32,474 bases of DNA from TMED69 sp036130055 (GCA_036130055.1 JAYYOR010000026.1:1-32474); one strand, 5' to 3'; numbered from the stretch's first letter, positions 8,457-17,258 are shown. Numbers and translations are program-made. The notes: generated by a model not told the origin, from the sequence alone.

Positions 8457-8471
8457 ATGAGTGAAAAATGA
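8457..8471 (+). other. Four-codon mini-ORF (MSEK) overlapping the guaB start
   Basis: An ATG at 8457 reads ATG AGT GAA AAA TGA, and its stop overlaps the guaB start as ATGA. An AAGG sequence at 8443-8446 sits 10 bases ahead of this ATG. This arrangement could allow termination-reinitiation at guaB, or it could be chance in an AT-rich leader. The mini-ORF cannot be shown to be translated from sequence alone. Confidence 0.22.
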
Positions 8472-9931
8472 TTGTGGAGAAAAAAGGTTTAACTTTCGAT
8501 GATGTTCTTCTTATACCGTCTTATTCGGAAATACTCCCAAAAGATGCCGATATCACTACAAATTTGACAGAGGAAATAAAATTAAACATTCCGTTCGTTA
8601 GTGCGGCAATGGACACAGTTACGGAATCTCGGTTAGCCATTACTTTGGCGCAGGAAGGGGGATTAGGGGTTATTCATAAAAACATGTCTATCCCAGAGCA
8701 AGCGGCGCAAGTCAGAACTGTTAAAAAATTCGAAAGTGGGGTAATTGTTGACCCAATTACCGTCTCGCCAGATGCGACTGTTGGTGAGGTAGTCAAACTG
8801 ACTAGAGCTAACGGTATTTCAGGGGTCCCCGTGGTGGCGAATGGGAAGCTTGTGGGAATAGTAACTGCTAGAGATTTGAGATTTGAGTCAAGATCTGATG
8901 CGGAGATTAAGGAAGTTATGACGCCAAAAGATCGACTAGTAACAGTAGAGGAAGGAGCAGACAAGACCAAAATTATGTCTCTTCTTCATATTAACCGAAT
9001 TGAAAAGGTGTTGGTAACAAACAAAGAATTTGAGCTTAAAGGACTTATTACGGTTAAGGATATTCAAAAAGCAGACGAGTATCCTAACGCATGTAAGGAC
9101 AGCAGTTCACGACTTCGAGTAGGAGCCGCTATCGGCGTTGGGATTGACTCCAGGGAACGAGCTGAGACCCTAGTTAAAGCAGGGGTTGATGTCTTGGTAA
9201 TAGACACAGCCCACGGTCATTCGAAAGGAGTGATTGATATGCTTAGGTGGGTTGCAAAAACTTTTAAAACGACTCAAATTATTGCAGGTAATATTGCCAC
9301 CGCTGAAGCTGCAACTCGGCTCGCAGAAAATGGAGCTCATGCAGTAAAAGTAGGAATCGGCCCTGGGTCAATTTGTACGACCAGGGTGGTCAGCGGCGTA
9401 GGTGTCCCTCAGATCAGTGCGGTAATTGATGCATCTCAGGCTCTAACCAAAACAGGGGTTACCGTTATCTCAGACGGAGGGGTACGGTATTCGGGAGATT
9501 TAGCGAAAGCATTAGCTGCCGGTGCAAGTAGCGTGATGATAGGTTCTTTGTTTGCTGGAACTGAGGAAGCACCCGGTGAAGTAGAGCTCTTTCAAGGCAG
9601 ATCATATAAACTATACCGCGGAATGGGTTCCATAGGTGCCATGTCGCAGAGAGATGGCTCATCTGATAGATATTTTCAGGAGTTTAGTGAATTGGATAAA
9701 CTCGTGCCAGAAGGCATTGAGGGTAGAGTTCCTTATAAGGGGCCATTGAGCAAAATAATTTATCAAATGGCGGGTGGCGTCAGAGCTGCTATGGGATACA
9801 CCGGGTGTAGAAATCTAAAACTTTTAAGAGACAATGCAAAATTTGTTAAAGTTTCTAACGCTAGTACCCGCGAAAGCCATGCGCATGATGTACAAATAAC
9901 CAAAGAAGCTCCAAATTACCGTTTAGATTGA
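8468..9931 (+). CDS. guaB: Inosine-5'-monophosphate dehydrogenase
   Basis: GuaB oxidises IMP to XMP with NAD+, the committed step of GMP synthesis in the cytoplasm. The catalytic barrel is interrupted by a pair of CBS domains at about 95-205, which usually bind adenine or guanine nucleotides for allosteric control. The active-site cysteine is Cys303 in GIGPGSICTTR. The IMP-binding DGGVRYSGDLAKA and the mobile flap RGMGSIGAMSQRDGSSDRY are both present. At 487 residues it matches the usual length, and the N-terminal LTFDDVLLIPSYSE is typical. guaA follows after 10 bases, so this is the standard guaBA operon. The start may be influenced by a four-codon upstream ORF whose stop overlaps it. Confidence 0.97.
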   Translation: MIVEKKGLTFDDVLLIPSYSEILPKDADITTNLTEEIKLNIPFVSAAMDTVTESRLAITLAQEGGLGVIHKNMSIPEQAAQVRTVKKFESGVIVDPITVSPDATVGEVVKLTRANGISGVPVVANGKLVGIVTARDLRFESRSDAEIKEVMTPKDRLVTVEEGADKTKIMSLLHINRIEKVLVTNKEFELKGLITVKDIQKADEYPNACKDSSSRLRVGAAIGVGIDSRERAETLVKAGVDVLVIDTAHGHSKGVIDMLRWVAKTFKTTQIIAGNIATAEAATRLAENGAHAVKVGIGPGSICTTRVVSGVGVPQISAVIDASQALTKTGVTVISDGGVRYSGDLAKALAAGASSVMIGSLFAGTEEAPGEVELFQGRSYKLYRGMGSIGAMSQRDGSSDRYFQEFSELDKLVPEGIEGRVPYKGPLSKIIYQMAGGVRAAMGYTGCRNLKLLRDNAKFVKVSNASTRESHAHDVQITKEAPNYRLD

Positions 9932-9941
9932 ATTTGACCTT

Positions 9942-11495
9942 ATGACAAAAATTATTATTATCGATTTTGGATCGCAGTATACACAATTAATTGCCCGTCG
10001 AATAAGAGAGTTAAATATATTTTGCGAGATTTTTTCCTGTAACAGTAATCTCGATTTTTTAACCGAAAACAATCAAAATGGTATAATTTTATCGGGTGGC
10101 CCAGAATCTGTTGATAAAACTTATGTCAAGAAATTTTCATTTTTATTTGAGCAGTGTTGTCCAATTTTAGGCATATGTTTTGGAATGCAGTTAATGGCAT
10201 TAGCGGCCGGAGGAGTAGTCTCAAGTACAGTGAGAATGGAGTATGGACATGCGTCTGTAAGAGCTAGGGGACATTCAAAACTTTTAACCAACATTGAAGA
10301 TGGCGTTAATGAGTTAGGACATGGCATGTTAGATGTTTGGATGAGCCACGGCGATAGTGTGACAAATTTGCCAGACAATTTTAAATGCATTGCGTCAACA
10401 GACACCACTCCGATCGCTGGAATCGCTGATGAGAATAGAGCATTATATGGATTACAATTTCATCCTGAAGTAAAAGATACAAACTCAGGACGGGAGATTC
10501 TGAAACGGTTTTGTGTAGATATATGTTGCTGCGCGCAAGATTGGACGGCAACTAATTTTATTGAACGCAGCGTTAATTCAATAAAATTAGCGGTGAACGG
10601 TGAACGAGTGGTCTTAGGATTAAGTGGCGGCGTTGATTCTTCTGTGACTGCAGCTTTGATTCATTTAGCAATTGGCGACAATTTGACGTGTCTATTTGTT
10701 GATAACGGACTTTTAAGAAAGGATGAGGCTCGGTTGGTCTTAAGGCTCTTCAAGGAGCGAAATTTAAATATCAAACAGATTAATGCGCAAAAAATATTTC
10801 TAGACAATCTTGAAGGAATTACTGCGCCTGAACTAAAGCGTAAGGTCATTGGAAGGACTTTTATTGAAGTATTTGAGAAGGAAGCAAAAACTTTGAAAAA
10901 TATCGAGTGGCTTGCCCAAGGAACAATTTATCCGGACGTGATTGAGTCTGCAGGCGTGGAAGGAGGAATGAGTCACGTTATTAAATCACATCATAACGTT
11001 GGCGGCTTGCCTGAGGTCATGAACCTAAAACTTTTAGAGCCTATTCGCAGTCTTTTTAAAGATGAAGTGAAAGTCTTGGGAGAAAAACTAGGTCTTTCTA
11101 AAGCAAGTATGTCGAGACATCCTTTTCCAGGTCCTGGTCTGGCTGTACGTATTATCGGAGAAGTAACGACAGAAAGATGCGAAATACTTAGAGAAGCTGA
11201 TTATATCTTTCTAGAGGAATTAGAGCAGGCAAATTTATATTCTTCTGTTAGTCAAGCGTTCGCAGTCTTTCTTCCAATAAAATCGGTAGGTGTCAAAGGC
11301 GATGGCAGGGCATACGAGTATGTGATTGCGCTTCGCGCGGTAAATACCGAAGATTATATGACTGCAAAATCTGCTGAATTTGATTGTTCTTTTCTTCATA
11401 AAGTCGCAACCCGAATTGCTAATAGCATTCCCCAAGTCACCAGAGTGGTTTATGATGTAACAAGTAAACCCCCAGCAACTATAGAGTGGGAATAG
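9942..11495 (+). CDS. guaA: GMP synthase (glutamine-hydrolysing)
   Basis: GuaA aminates XMP to GMP using glutamine and ATP. The N-terminal class I glutamine amidotransferase domain (about 1-195) carries the nucleophile Cys79 in GICFGMQLMA and the His-Glu pair in LQFHPEVKD. The ATP pyrophosphatase domain follows, with the PP-loop LGLSGGVDSSV. The C-terminal dimerisation domain has SRHPFPGPGLAVRIIGEV and ends RVVYDVTSKPPATIEWE, the family's invariant terminus. At 517 residues it is close to E. coli GuaA. It is the second gene of guaBA and the spacing suggests a single transcript. Confidence 0.97.
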   Translation: MTKIIIIDFGSQYTQLIARRIRELNIFCEIFSCNSNLDFLTENNQNGIILSGGPESVDKTYVKKFSFLFEQCCPILGICFGMQLMALAAGGVVSSTVRMEYGHASVRARGHSKLLTNIEDGVNELGHGMLDVWMSHGDSVTNLPDNFKCIASTDTTPIAGIADENRALYGLQFHPEVKDTNSGREILKRFCVDICCCAQDWTATNFIERSVNSIKLAVNGERVVLGLSGGVDSSVTAALIHLAIGDNLTCLFVDNGLLRKDEARLVLRLFKERNLNIKQINAQKIFLDNLEGITAPELKRKVIGRTFIEVFEKEAKTLKNIEWLAQGTIYPDVIESAGVEGGMSHVIKSHHNVGGLPEVMNLKLLEPIRSLFKDEVKVLGEKLGLSKASMSRHPFPGPGLAVRIIGEVTTERCEILREADYIFLEELEQANLYSSVSQAFAVFLPIKSVGVKGDGRAYEYVIALRAVNTEDYMTAKSAEFDCSFLHKVATRIANSIPQVTRVVYDVTSKPPATIEWE

Positions 11496-11498
11496 CTT

Positions 11499-11523
11499 TT
11501 TATTTCTTACTTATAGAAATAAA
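11499..11523 (+). terminator. Weak AT-rich hairpin just after guaA
   Basis: TTTATTTCT at 11499-11507 can pair with AGAAATAAA at 11515-11523 around a 7-base loop, immediately after the guaA stop. The stem has one G-C pair and no run of T follows it, so it is a poor intrinsic terminator. It may only be an mRNA 3'-end structure. Confidence 0.22.
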
Positions 11524-11603
11524 GAGTTTGTTGGTAGGGCGTAATAAAAAGTATAGCAAGAAACTACAACAGCTATGACAAAGCATCATATCGGGTAAGA
11601 AAT

Positions 11604-12038
11604 ATGGATGATGAAAAAAATATTGCAATAAGAGCGGTTGAACGAGGTGATTTGAAGGCGGTAATTGATTTACTCCAATCGATGTCAGAATTTAAACCAT
11701 TAAAATCCAATCTTTTGCCTATTTGGAACAGTATCTCAAAACAATCAAATGTTCACTCTCTAGTTGCCGTTATGGATAAACAAATTGTGGGATATGGTTC
11801 TATTGTCATCGAGACAAAAATAAGAGGCGGAAAAATGGGCCACGTTGAAGATATAGTTTCTCATTCGCTTTTTAGAAAAAAAGGAATAGGTAAAGCTGTT
11901 GTAGATGCTCTGTTTAATATTGCAAAAGCGAATGGTTGTTATAAAATTGCTCTCCAATGCAGGGCACATAATGTTGAATTCTACGAAAAGTGTGGCTACG
12001 AAGTAAGTGGTATAGCATTGCAAAGATTTATAGAATAA
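11604..12038 (+). CDS. GNAT acetyltransferase closely resembling glucosamine-6-phosphate N-acetyltransferase (GNA1)
   Basis: GNA1 enzymes transfer acetyl from acetyl-CoA to glucosamine-6-phosphate on the eukaryotic route to UDP-GlcNAc. This 144-residue protein has the GNA1 core almost intact: GHVEDIV at about residues 79-85, the acetyl-CoA loop FRKKGIGKAVVDAL, then NGCYKIALQC and NVEFYEKCGY, with an ending SGIALQRF like the yeast GVEMQ terminus. In the family, the GHVED and CYKI…NVEFYEKCG segments form the sugar-phosphate and dimer surfaces. Bacteria normally use GlmM/GlmU for this conversion, so the role here is uncertain: amino-sugar salvage, a glycan precursor, or another small amine substrate. 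It stands alone between guaA and the ThDP enzyme gene, with spacers of 108 and 212 bases. Confidence 0.72.
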   Translation: MDDEKNIAIRAVERGDLKAVIDLLQSMSEFKPLKSNLLPIWNSISKQSNVHSLVAVMDKQIVGYGSIVIETKIRGGKMGHVEDIVSHSLFRKKGIGKAVVDALFNIAKANGCYKIALQCRAHNVEFYEKCGYEVSGIALQRFIE

Positions 12039-12250
12039 AAATTGTGTTAGGTTCCAGAAATTATTGCTTGATCAAACAATCAGAGCACAGAACAAGCCGA
12101 GTTTTTATGCACGGGAGCTTTCTATTTTTGTCTATGGCTGGTGTGGCCTATAAAATATTACACGTATTCATTTAATCGAAATTTATCTTATTTTAGTTGT
12201 TGCAATAAAAATTTACTTCTTTCATGATATAAGTATAAGGGGTAATTTCT

Positions 12251-13963
12251 ATGCTAAAAGGTTCCGATCTGTTCGTTAAGGTGCTAGAAGATGAGGGAGT
12301 AGAATACATTTTTGGTATTCCGGGGGAAGAAAATTTAGATTTTTTAGACAGTCTTTCTAGATCAAAAAAAATCAAACTTATATTAACTAGGCACGAACAA
12401 GGCGCGGGTTTCATGGCGGCTGTCTATGGGAGGCTCACTGGAAAAGCAGGCGTTTGTATTGCAACGCTTGGGCCTGGCGCCACAAACTTTACGACTTCGG
12501 CCGCTTATGCCCAATTGGGAGGTATGCCAATACTGATGATCACTGGACAAAAACCAGTTAAAAGCTCCAAACAGGGACGCTTTCAGATTTTAGATGTCGT
12601 TGAGATGATGAGGCCAATTACCAAGTATGCAATTCAGCTTGTCTCAGCTGATAATATACCAAGCCGCGTAAGAGAAGCTCTAAGAATTGCAGAACAAGAA
12701 AAGCCAGGGGCTACGCATTTGGAGCTGCCCGAGGACATAGCTGATGAGCCTTCGGAAGAATTACCAATTCGAGCCTCTTCTGTAAGAAGGCCTATAGCTG
12801 AATTTAAATCGATTAGAGCAGCGGTTGATAAGATTGCGGAAGCTAAGAATCCGATTATCGTCATAGGTGCTGGGGGTAATCGTAAATTGACCAGTAACAT
12901 GCTTACAGAATTTGTAAATGAAACGGGTATTCCGTTTGTAAGCACTCAATTGGGTAAAGGTGTGGTTGATGAACGCCATCCTCTGTTTATGGGTTGCGCT
13001 GCATTATCGTCTGGCGATTTTGTCCATAGGGCTATTGAGGCTGCCGATCTAATTATTAACATTGGTCACGACGTTATTGAGAAGCCTCCATTTTTCATGA
13101 CCCGTGGATCGGCAAAGGCCCAGCGAACTAGTCATTCTTCAGAGGATGAACCCGTTTCCGTTTCTAAAGGTACGCAGGTTATTCATATTTCCTTTAGCCC
13201 TGCGGAAGTAGATCCAGTTTATTTTCCACAATTAGAGGTGATTGGAGATATTGCAAATGCAATATGGCAAATTAAAACCGCACTGTCTGAGAGAGGGGAT
13301 ATCAAAAGGGATTTCACTCGGATGCGAGAAGTAAAAATACATCACGATAAAAATATAGCCGATGGGAAAGATGACCCTAGGTTTCCGATTTATCCTCAGC
13401 GTCTGGTCTCTGATGTCAGAAATGTTATGCCAGATGACGGAATGATATGTTTGGACAATGGGGTTTACAAAATCTGGTTTGCTCGCAATTACCCAGCCTA
13501 TCAACCTAACACATGTCTTCTTGACAACGCATTAGCAACTATGGGAGCCGGTCTGCCTTCTGCAATGGCTTCATATCTCGTTTACCCTGATAGAAAGATA
13601 ATGGCGATCTGCGGGGATGGCGGATTCATGATGAATTCCCAGGAGTTGGAGACCGCGGTAAGGTTAAATATGAATATTACTTGCCTAATCCTTAATGATT
13701 CCAGTTATGGTATGATTCGATGGAAGCAGGCAAATATGGGTTTCGAAGACTGGGGATTAGAGTATGGAAACCCTGACTTCGTGAAATACGCTGAAAGTTA
13801 CGGAGCTAAGGGTTATCGAGTAGATAGTTCTGAAAACTTGACTAGCATTCTTGAGACATGTTTAAAAAACCCCGGAGTACATCTAATAGATTGCCCGGTT
13901 GATTATTCTGAAAATGATGAAATACTGAATAAAAAAATAAAAGAACAAAGTTCAAAAATCTAA
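12251..13963 (+). CDS. Acetolactate synthase large-subunit-like ThDP-dependent enzyme
   Basis: The protein has the three-domain plan of the acetohydroxyacid synthase/AlsS family. The N-terminal pyrimidine-binding domain has FGIPGEE and the conserved Glu49 in ILTRHEQGAGFMA. The ThDP/Mg motif starts GDGG at 455 and closes with Asn482 in LILNDSSYG. The tail YAESYGAKGYRVDSSENL and CPVDYSEND resemble catabolic AlsS. No ilvN-type regulatory subunit gene is adjacent, which argues against a plain branched-chain biosynthetic enzyme. Compared with AlsS there is an extra polar segment at about 284-307. An aldehyde dehydrogenase gene follows 75 bases downstream, suggesting a shared pathway. An AAGGGG ribosome site precedes the ATG. 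Substrate is not predictable: pyruvate, or another 2-oxoacid or sulfonated aldehyde. Confidence 0.8.
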   Translation: MLKGSDLFVKVLEDEGVEYIFGIPGEENLDFLDSLSRSKKIKLILTRHEQGAGFMAAVYGRLTGKAGVCIATLGPGATNFTTSAAYAQLGGMPILMITGQKPVKSSKQGRFQILDVVEMMRPITKYAIQLVSADNIPSRVREALRIAEQEKPGATHLELPEDIADEPSEELPIRASSVRRPIAEFKSIRAAVDKIAEAKNPIIVIGAGGNRKLTSNMLTEFVNETGIPFVSTQLGKGVVDERHPLFMGCAALSSGDFVHRAIEAADLIINIGHDVIEKPPFFMTRGSAKAQRTSHSSEDEPVSVSKGTQVIHISFSPAEVDPVYFPQLEVIGDIANAIWQIKTALSERGDIKRDFTRMREVKIHHDKNIADGKDDPRFPIYPQRLVSDVRNVMPDDGMICLDNGVYKIWFARNYPAYQPNTCLLDNALATMGAGLPSAMASYLVYPDRKIMAICGDGGFMMNSQELETAVRLNMNITCLILNDSSYGMIRWKQANMGFEDWGLEYGNPDFVKYAESYGAKGYRVDSSENLTSILETCLKNPGVHLIDCPVDYSENDEILNKKIKEQSSKI

Positions 13964-14038
13964 GCAAAATATCTGAATATAATTTAAATAAAATATGTCA
14001 AATAATAATCTAGCGTCTTTGTGTAAGATGGGGCTTCA

Positions 14039-15478
14039 ATGAGTTTAAGAAAAGAATATCCTTATATTTTAGCCAATGAATGTGTCTACGCTAATTCTGA
14101 TCTAGTTGTTACAGATAAATTTACCGGCGAACCTGCGACCCATGTAGCAATGGCGAATTCCAAAACGATTGAAGAGGGTATCGAAGCTGCAGTTGATTCC
14201 TCGGAGTTAATGGCTGAAATGCCAACTTTTGAAAGACAGGCTGTTCTAGAGCATTGTGTTGCTAGATTTAAAGAGCGTTTCGATGAGCTTTCATATGCAC
14301 TGTGTGTTGAAGCGGGAAAGCCAATAAAAGATTCTAGAGGAGAGGTAGAAAGATTAATTGACACATTCAAAGTGGCAGCCGAAGAAACGACGAGATTTAA
14401 TGGAGAGTTACAGTGCCTTGATATTAGTCCTAGGGCGAAAGGTTATAGCGGGATGTGGAAAAGAGTTCCTATAGGTCCTTGCTCTTTTATATCCCCTTTT
14501 AATTTCCCCTTAAATCTTGCGGCCCATAAAATTGCACCAGCGATAGCTGTTGGTTGCCCGTTCGTTATGAAGCCCGCTTCACGAACCCCTTTGGGTGCTA
14601 TTATTATGGGCGAAGTTTTAGCCGAAACCAACCTGCCAAAAGGAGCGTTTTCAATCCTTCCGTGCTCTCGCCAAGGTGCTGACTTATTTACTATTGATGA
14701 CCGCCTGAAGCTGTTGTCATTTACGGGGTCACCATCGGTTGGCTGGGATTTAAAAGCCCGCTGCGGCAAAAAGAAGGTTGTATTAGAATTGGGAGGTAAC
14801 GCAGCTGTGGTGGTTGATGCGGATGCAGAAATAAACGACACGATTGACCGATTAATTTTTGGAGCTTTTTATCAATCTGGCCAATCTTGCATTGGTGTTC
14901 AAAGAATTTTAATTCATCAAAGTATTTATGAATCCTTTAAAACGAGGTTAGTTGAGGTGACAAAGTCGCTTGTAGCTGGTGATCCGAAGGATGAGGCTAC
15001 TTTTATTGGTCCCATGATCGCTGAAAAAGAGGCTAGCAGATTGGCGCAATGGATCGATGAGGCACAACAGCTTGGAGGAAAGCTGTTATGTGGTGGAAAA
15101 CGTGAGGGAGCGTTATTGGAAGCAACCTTACTTGAAAATGTTCCCATTGATGCCAAAGTTTGTACAGAGGAAGCTTTTGGCCCGGTTGCGGTTTTAGATA
15201 AATTCTCGGACTGGAAAGAAGCTATAGATATGGTAAATAATTCAAAATTTGGCCTTCAAGCTGGTATATTTACTAGAGACTTTTATAAAGTCCAAATGGC
15301 CTGGGATAAACTTGATGTAGGCGGGGTAATTGTAGGTGATGTTCCGTCATACAGGGTAGATAACATGCCTTATGGTGGAGTAAAAGATTCCGGATTGGGC
15401 AGGGAAGGCATACGCTTTGCAATGGAAGATATGTCAGAAATAAGAAATCTCGTGATAAGGACATTGCCAGTTCTTTAA
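14039..15478 (+). CDS. NAD(P)-dependent aldehyde dehydrogenase
   Basis: A complete aldehyde dehydrogenase of 479 residues that oxidises an aldehyde to the acid. The catalytic residues are all visible: Asn155 in SPFNFPLN, Lys178 in MKPASRTPLG, Glu250 in VLELGGNAA and Cys284 in QSGQSCIGVQRI. The cofactor-binding FTGSPSVGW and the C-terminal YGGVKDSGLGREG are present. The pattern places it near the lactaldehyde, phosphonoacetaldehyde and non-phosphorylating glyceraldehyde-3-phosphate dehydrogenase branch rather than betaine aldehyde dehydrogenases. It probably works with the preceding ThDP enzyme, one making or consuming an aldehyde and the other oxidising it; that link is inference from adjacency. 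Confidence 0.87.
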   Translation: MSLRKEYPYILANECVYANSDLVVTDKFTGEPATHVAMANSKTIEEGIEAAVDSSELMAEMPTFERQAVLEHCVARFKERFDELSYALCVEAGKPIKDSRGEVERLIDTFKVAAEETTRFNGELQCLDISPRAKGYSGMWKRVPIGPCSFISPFNFPLNLAAHKIAPAIAVGCPFVMKPASRTPLGAIIMGEVLAETNLPKGAFSILPCSRQGADLFTIDDRLKLLSFTGSPSVGWDLKARCGKKKVVLELGGNAAVVVDADAEINDTIDRLIFGAFYQSGQSCIGVQRILIHQSIYESFKTRLVEVTKSLVAGDPKDEATFIGPMIAEKEASRLAQWIDEAQQLGGKLLCGGKREGALLEATLLENVPIDAKVCTEEAFGPVAVLDKFSDWKEAIDMVNNSKFGLQAGIFTRDFYKVQMAWDKLDVGGVIVGDVPSYRVDNMPYGGVKDSGLGREGIRFAMEDMSEIRNLVIRTLPVL

Positions 15479-15719
15479 GATGTAGGCAATTTGTTCTTTT
15501 AATTTTAACATAGAATTGTTTTGGAAAAGTGCTCATCGTGAACCAATATATACTTAGCACAGCAGTTTTTTAGACGTTTTACCTGATATTTTTTCTTCAT
15601 AATCGATGATGAGTTTCGATGAAAAAAAGATAAACAAAGCTATCCTAATTGCTGTTTTGTGAGCCATGAAAAAAACTTAATTAAATTGTTCTAATATTAA
15701 TCGATAGGTTCGTCTTGAT

Positions 15720-16088
15720 ATGAAAGACTTAATCTCGCAATATCAGGGAACATGTCATTGTGGTGACGTGTGCTTCAAGATATTTACAGATTCTGTATTC
15801 CTCGATCTGTACAGGTGTAATTGTACCCTTTGCATGAAGAAGGCAATAATAATGAAGCCTATAAGCGAAAATTTTTTTTTTCTATTAAAAGGAAAAAACT
15901 CATTAAGTTCTTACAAATGGAATAAAAAGATTGCTGAGCATTATTTTTGTAGCAACTGTGGTGTTTATACTCATCATCGTCGGAGGAGGAATCCTTCCCA
16001 AATTAGCATCAATTTTGCTTGTCTTAATATTCCGGAGAAGTTTCCAAAATTGTTTGTAAAGACAGTTAACGGCCTGGAACATGATTGA
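15720..16088 (+). CDS. GFA/CENP-V family zinc protein
   Basis: A 122-residue member of the glutathione-dependent formaldehyde-activating enzyme (GFA)/CENP-V fold family. The zinc-binding pattern is clear: CHCGDVCF near the N-terminus, RCNCTLCMKK next, and HYFCSNCGVYTHHRRRR in the middle. True GFA promotes condensation of formaldehyde with glutathione, but most bacterial members have unknown substrates. The C-terminus is short compared with Gfa itself, so formaldehyde handling should not be assumed. A 241-base spacer upstream contains no recognisable gene. The ATG at 15720 is the natural start, five codons before the first conserved residues. Confidence 0.8.
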   Translation: MKDLISQYQGTCHCGDVCFKIFTDSVFLDLYRCNCTLCMKKAIIMKPISENFFFLLKGKNSLSSYKWNKKIAEHYFCSNCGVYTHHRRRRNPSQISINFACLNIPEKFPKLFVKTVNGLEHD

Positions 16089-16164
16089 TATGTTTTAAAT
16101 TTGTTATAGGTGTCTTTTTTCATAAGCGTAATCTAGGTATCATGTTTGATAGAATTAAAAAAAT

Positions 16165-16170
16165 AAGGAA
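16165..16170 (+). promoter_or_regulatory. Ribosome binding site supporting a TTG start for pyrD
   Basis: AAGGAA at 16165-16170 lies 5 bases ahead of the TTG at 16176. The residues encoded right after it (EYYKFFRPIIFAFDPE) match the extreme N-terminus of E. coli PyrD. No in-frame ATG lies nearby, so this site decides the start. Confidence 0.65.
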
Positions 16171-16175
16171 AATTT

Positions 16176-17210
16176 TTGGAATACTACAAGTTTTTTAGAC
16201 CAATAATTTTTGCCTTCGACCCAGAATTTTCACATACAATTACCCTTAAGGCATTAAAGTTATTCGGTAATTTAAGAGTAAAAAATAACGATGATCCGTG
16301 TTTAGGAAATAACTTATTTGGAAAAACGTTTTCAAATCCATTCGGTTTAGCGGCAGGTTTTGATAAAAACGCTGAAGTTATAAATGGGGCCTTGAATTTA
16401 GGCTTTGGCTTTACTGAAATAGGTACTATTACTCCTCAACCTCAAAATGGTAATCCTTATCCCAGACTTTTCAGATTAAAGGCGGAAAATGCGATTATAA
16501 ATCGATTGGGCTTCAATAATTTGGGCCATTGTTACGCCCATAAAAACCTCAACACCCTAGAAAGAAGAGGTCCTGTAGGTATAAACTTGGGAGCAAACCG
16601 TAATAGTCTACAAAGAGAGCAGGATTATATCTTGGGAGTAGAAAAGTTTGATAAATTAGCAGATTACTTTACTATCAATATTTCGTCTCCAAATACTCCA
16701 GGATTGCGTAATTTGCAAAATAATAGTGAGCTAGATAATCTGATAAAATTGATCAAATCAAAGAGTATCAAATCAAGTATCTTTATAAAGATTGCACCTG
16801 ATCTTAGCGACGAAGAATTACAGGATATAGTAAATATTGCTATAAAATACCATTTGGAAGGGTTGGTTGTTTCAAATACAACTATTAAAAGAGACAGGCA
16901 TTTGCAGGATAAACTTTCTATCGAAAGCGGTGGTCTTTCGGGGCCTCCTTTGAAAAATTTAGCGGCAAGATTAATTTCGGATATTTTTAAAGTTTCGGGT
17001 AAGCGGTTGACGCTAATAGGAGTTGGCGGAATATCCGATGGGAGGGAAGCATACGAAAGGATTGCTAGGGGCGCTAGTTTACTTCAGTTGTACACCGCTC
17101 TTATCTACCGGGGGCCGTTTTTAGTCCGTCATTTAAAACGAGAACTTATTCAAATGATGAGAGATGACGGGATAAAAGATATTAAATCCTTGATTGGTAC
17201 TCTATGTTAA
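16176..17210 (+). CDS. pyrD: Dihydroorotate dehydrogenase (quinone), class 2
   Basis: PyrD oxidises dihydroorotate to orotate in pyrimidine synthesis, passing electrons to the quinone pool from the inner face of the cytoplasmic membrane. The N-terminal YYKFFRPIIFAFDPE helix is the membrane-associating quinone tunnel typical of class 2. FMN and substrate residues are in NPFGLAAGFDKN, GFTEIGTITPQPQNGNP and INRLGFNNLG. The catalytic serine is in INISSPNTPGLRNLQ, and the FMN phosphate site is GVGGISDGREA. The length of 344 matches E. coli PyrD. Translation begins at a TTG with a good ribosome site, which may keep expression modest. The gene stands alone, not in a pyrimidine operon. Confidence 0.95.
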   Translation: MEYYKFFRPIIFAFDPEFSHTITLKALKLFGNLRVKNNDDPCLGNNLFGKTFSNPFGLAAGFDKNAEVINGALNLGFGFTEIGTITPQPQNGNPYPRLFRLKAENAIINRLGFNNLGHCYAHKNLNTLERRGPVGINLGANRNSLQREQDYILGVEKFDKLADYFTINISSPNTPGLRNLQNNSELDNLIKLIKSKSIKSSIFIKIAPDLSDEELQDIVNIAIKYHLEGLVVSNTTIKRDRHLQDKLSIESGGLSGPPLKNLAARLISDIFKVSGKRLTLIGVGGISDGREAYERIARGASLLQLYTALIYRGPFLVRHLKRELIQMMRDDGIKDIKSLIGTLC

Positions 17211-17258
17211 TAAGGTTAATTTTCAAATTAAATAGAATAATTTTTAATTCTACATTTA

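Noticed and set aside
8389..8467. Purine riboswitch or PurR operator before guaB
   Set aside because: The spacer is 79 bases with no aptamer-like pairing and no convincing ACGCAAACG-type palindrome.
14443..14841. A 132-codon minus-strand frame inside the aldehyde dehydrogenase
   Set aside because: It is antisense to a fully conserved dehydrogenase with catalytic residues intact; low-complexity shadow composition.
15479..15719. Additional small gene in the largest spacer
   Set aside because: Only an 18-codon frame at about 15607 without a ribosome site; an imperfect ATCGA/TCGAT repeat nearby lacks terminator features.
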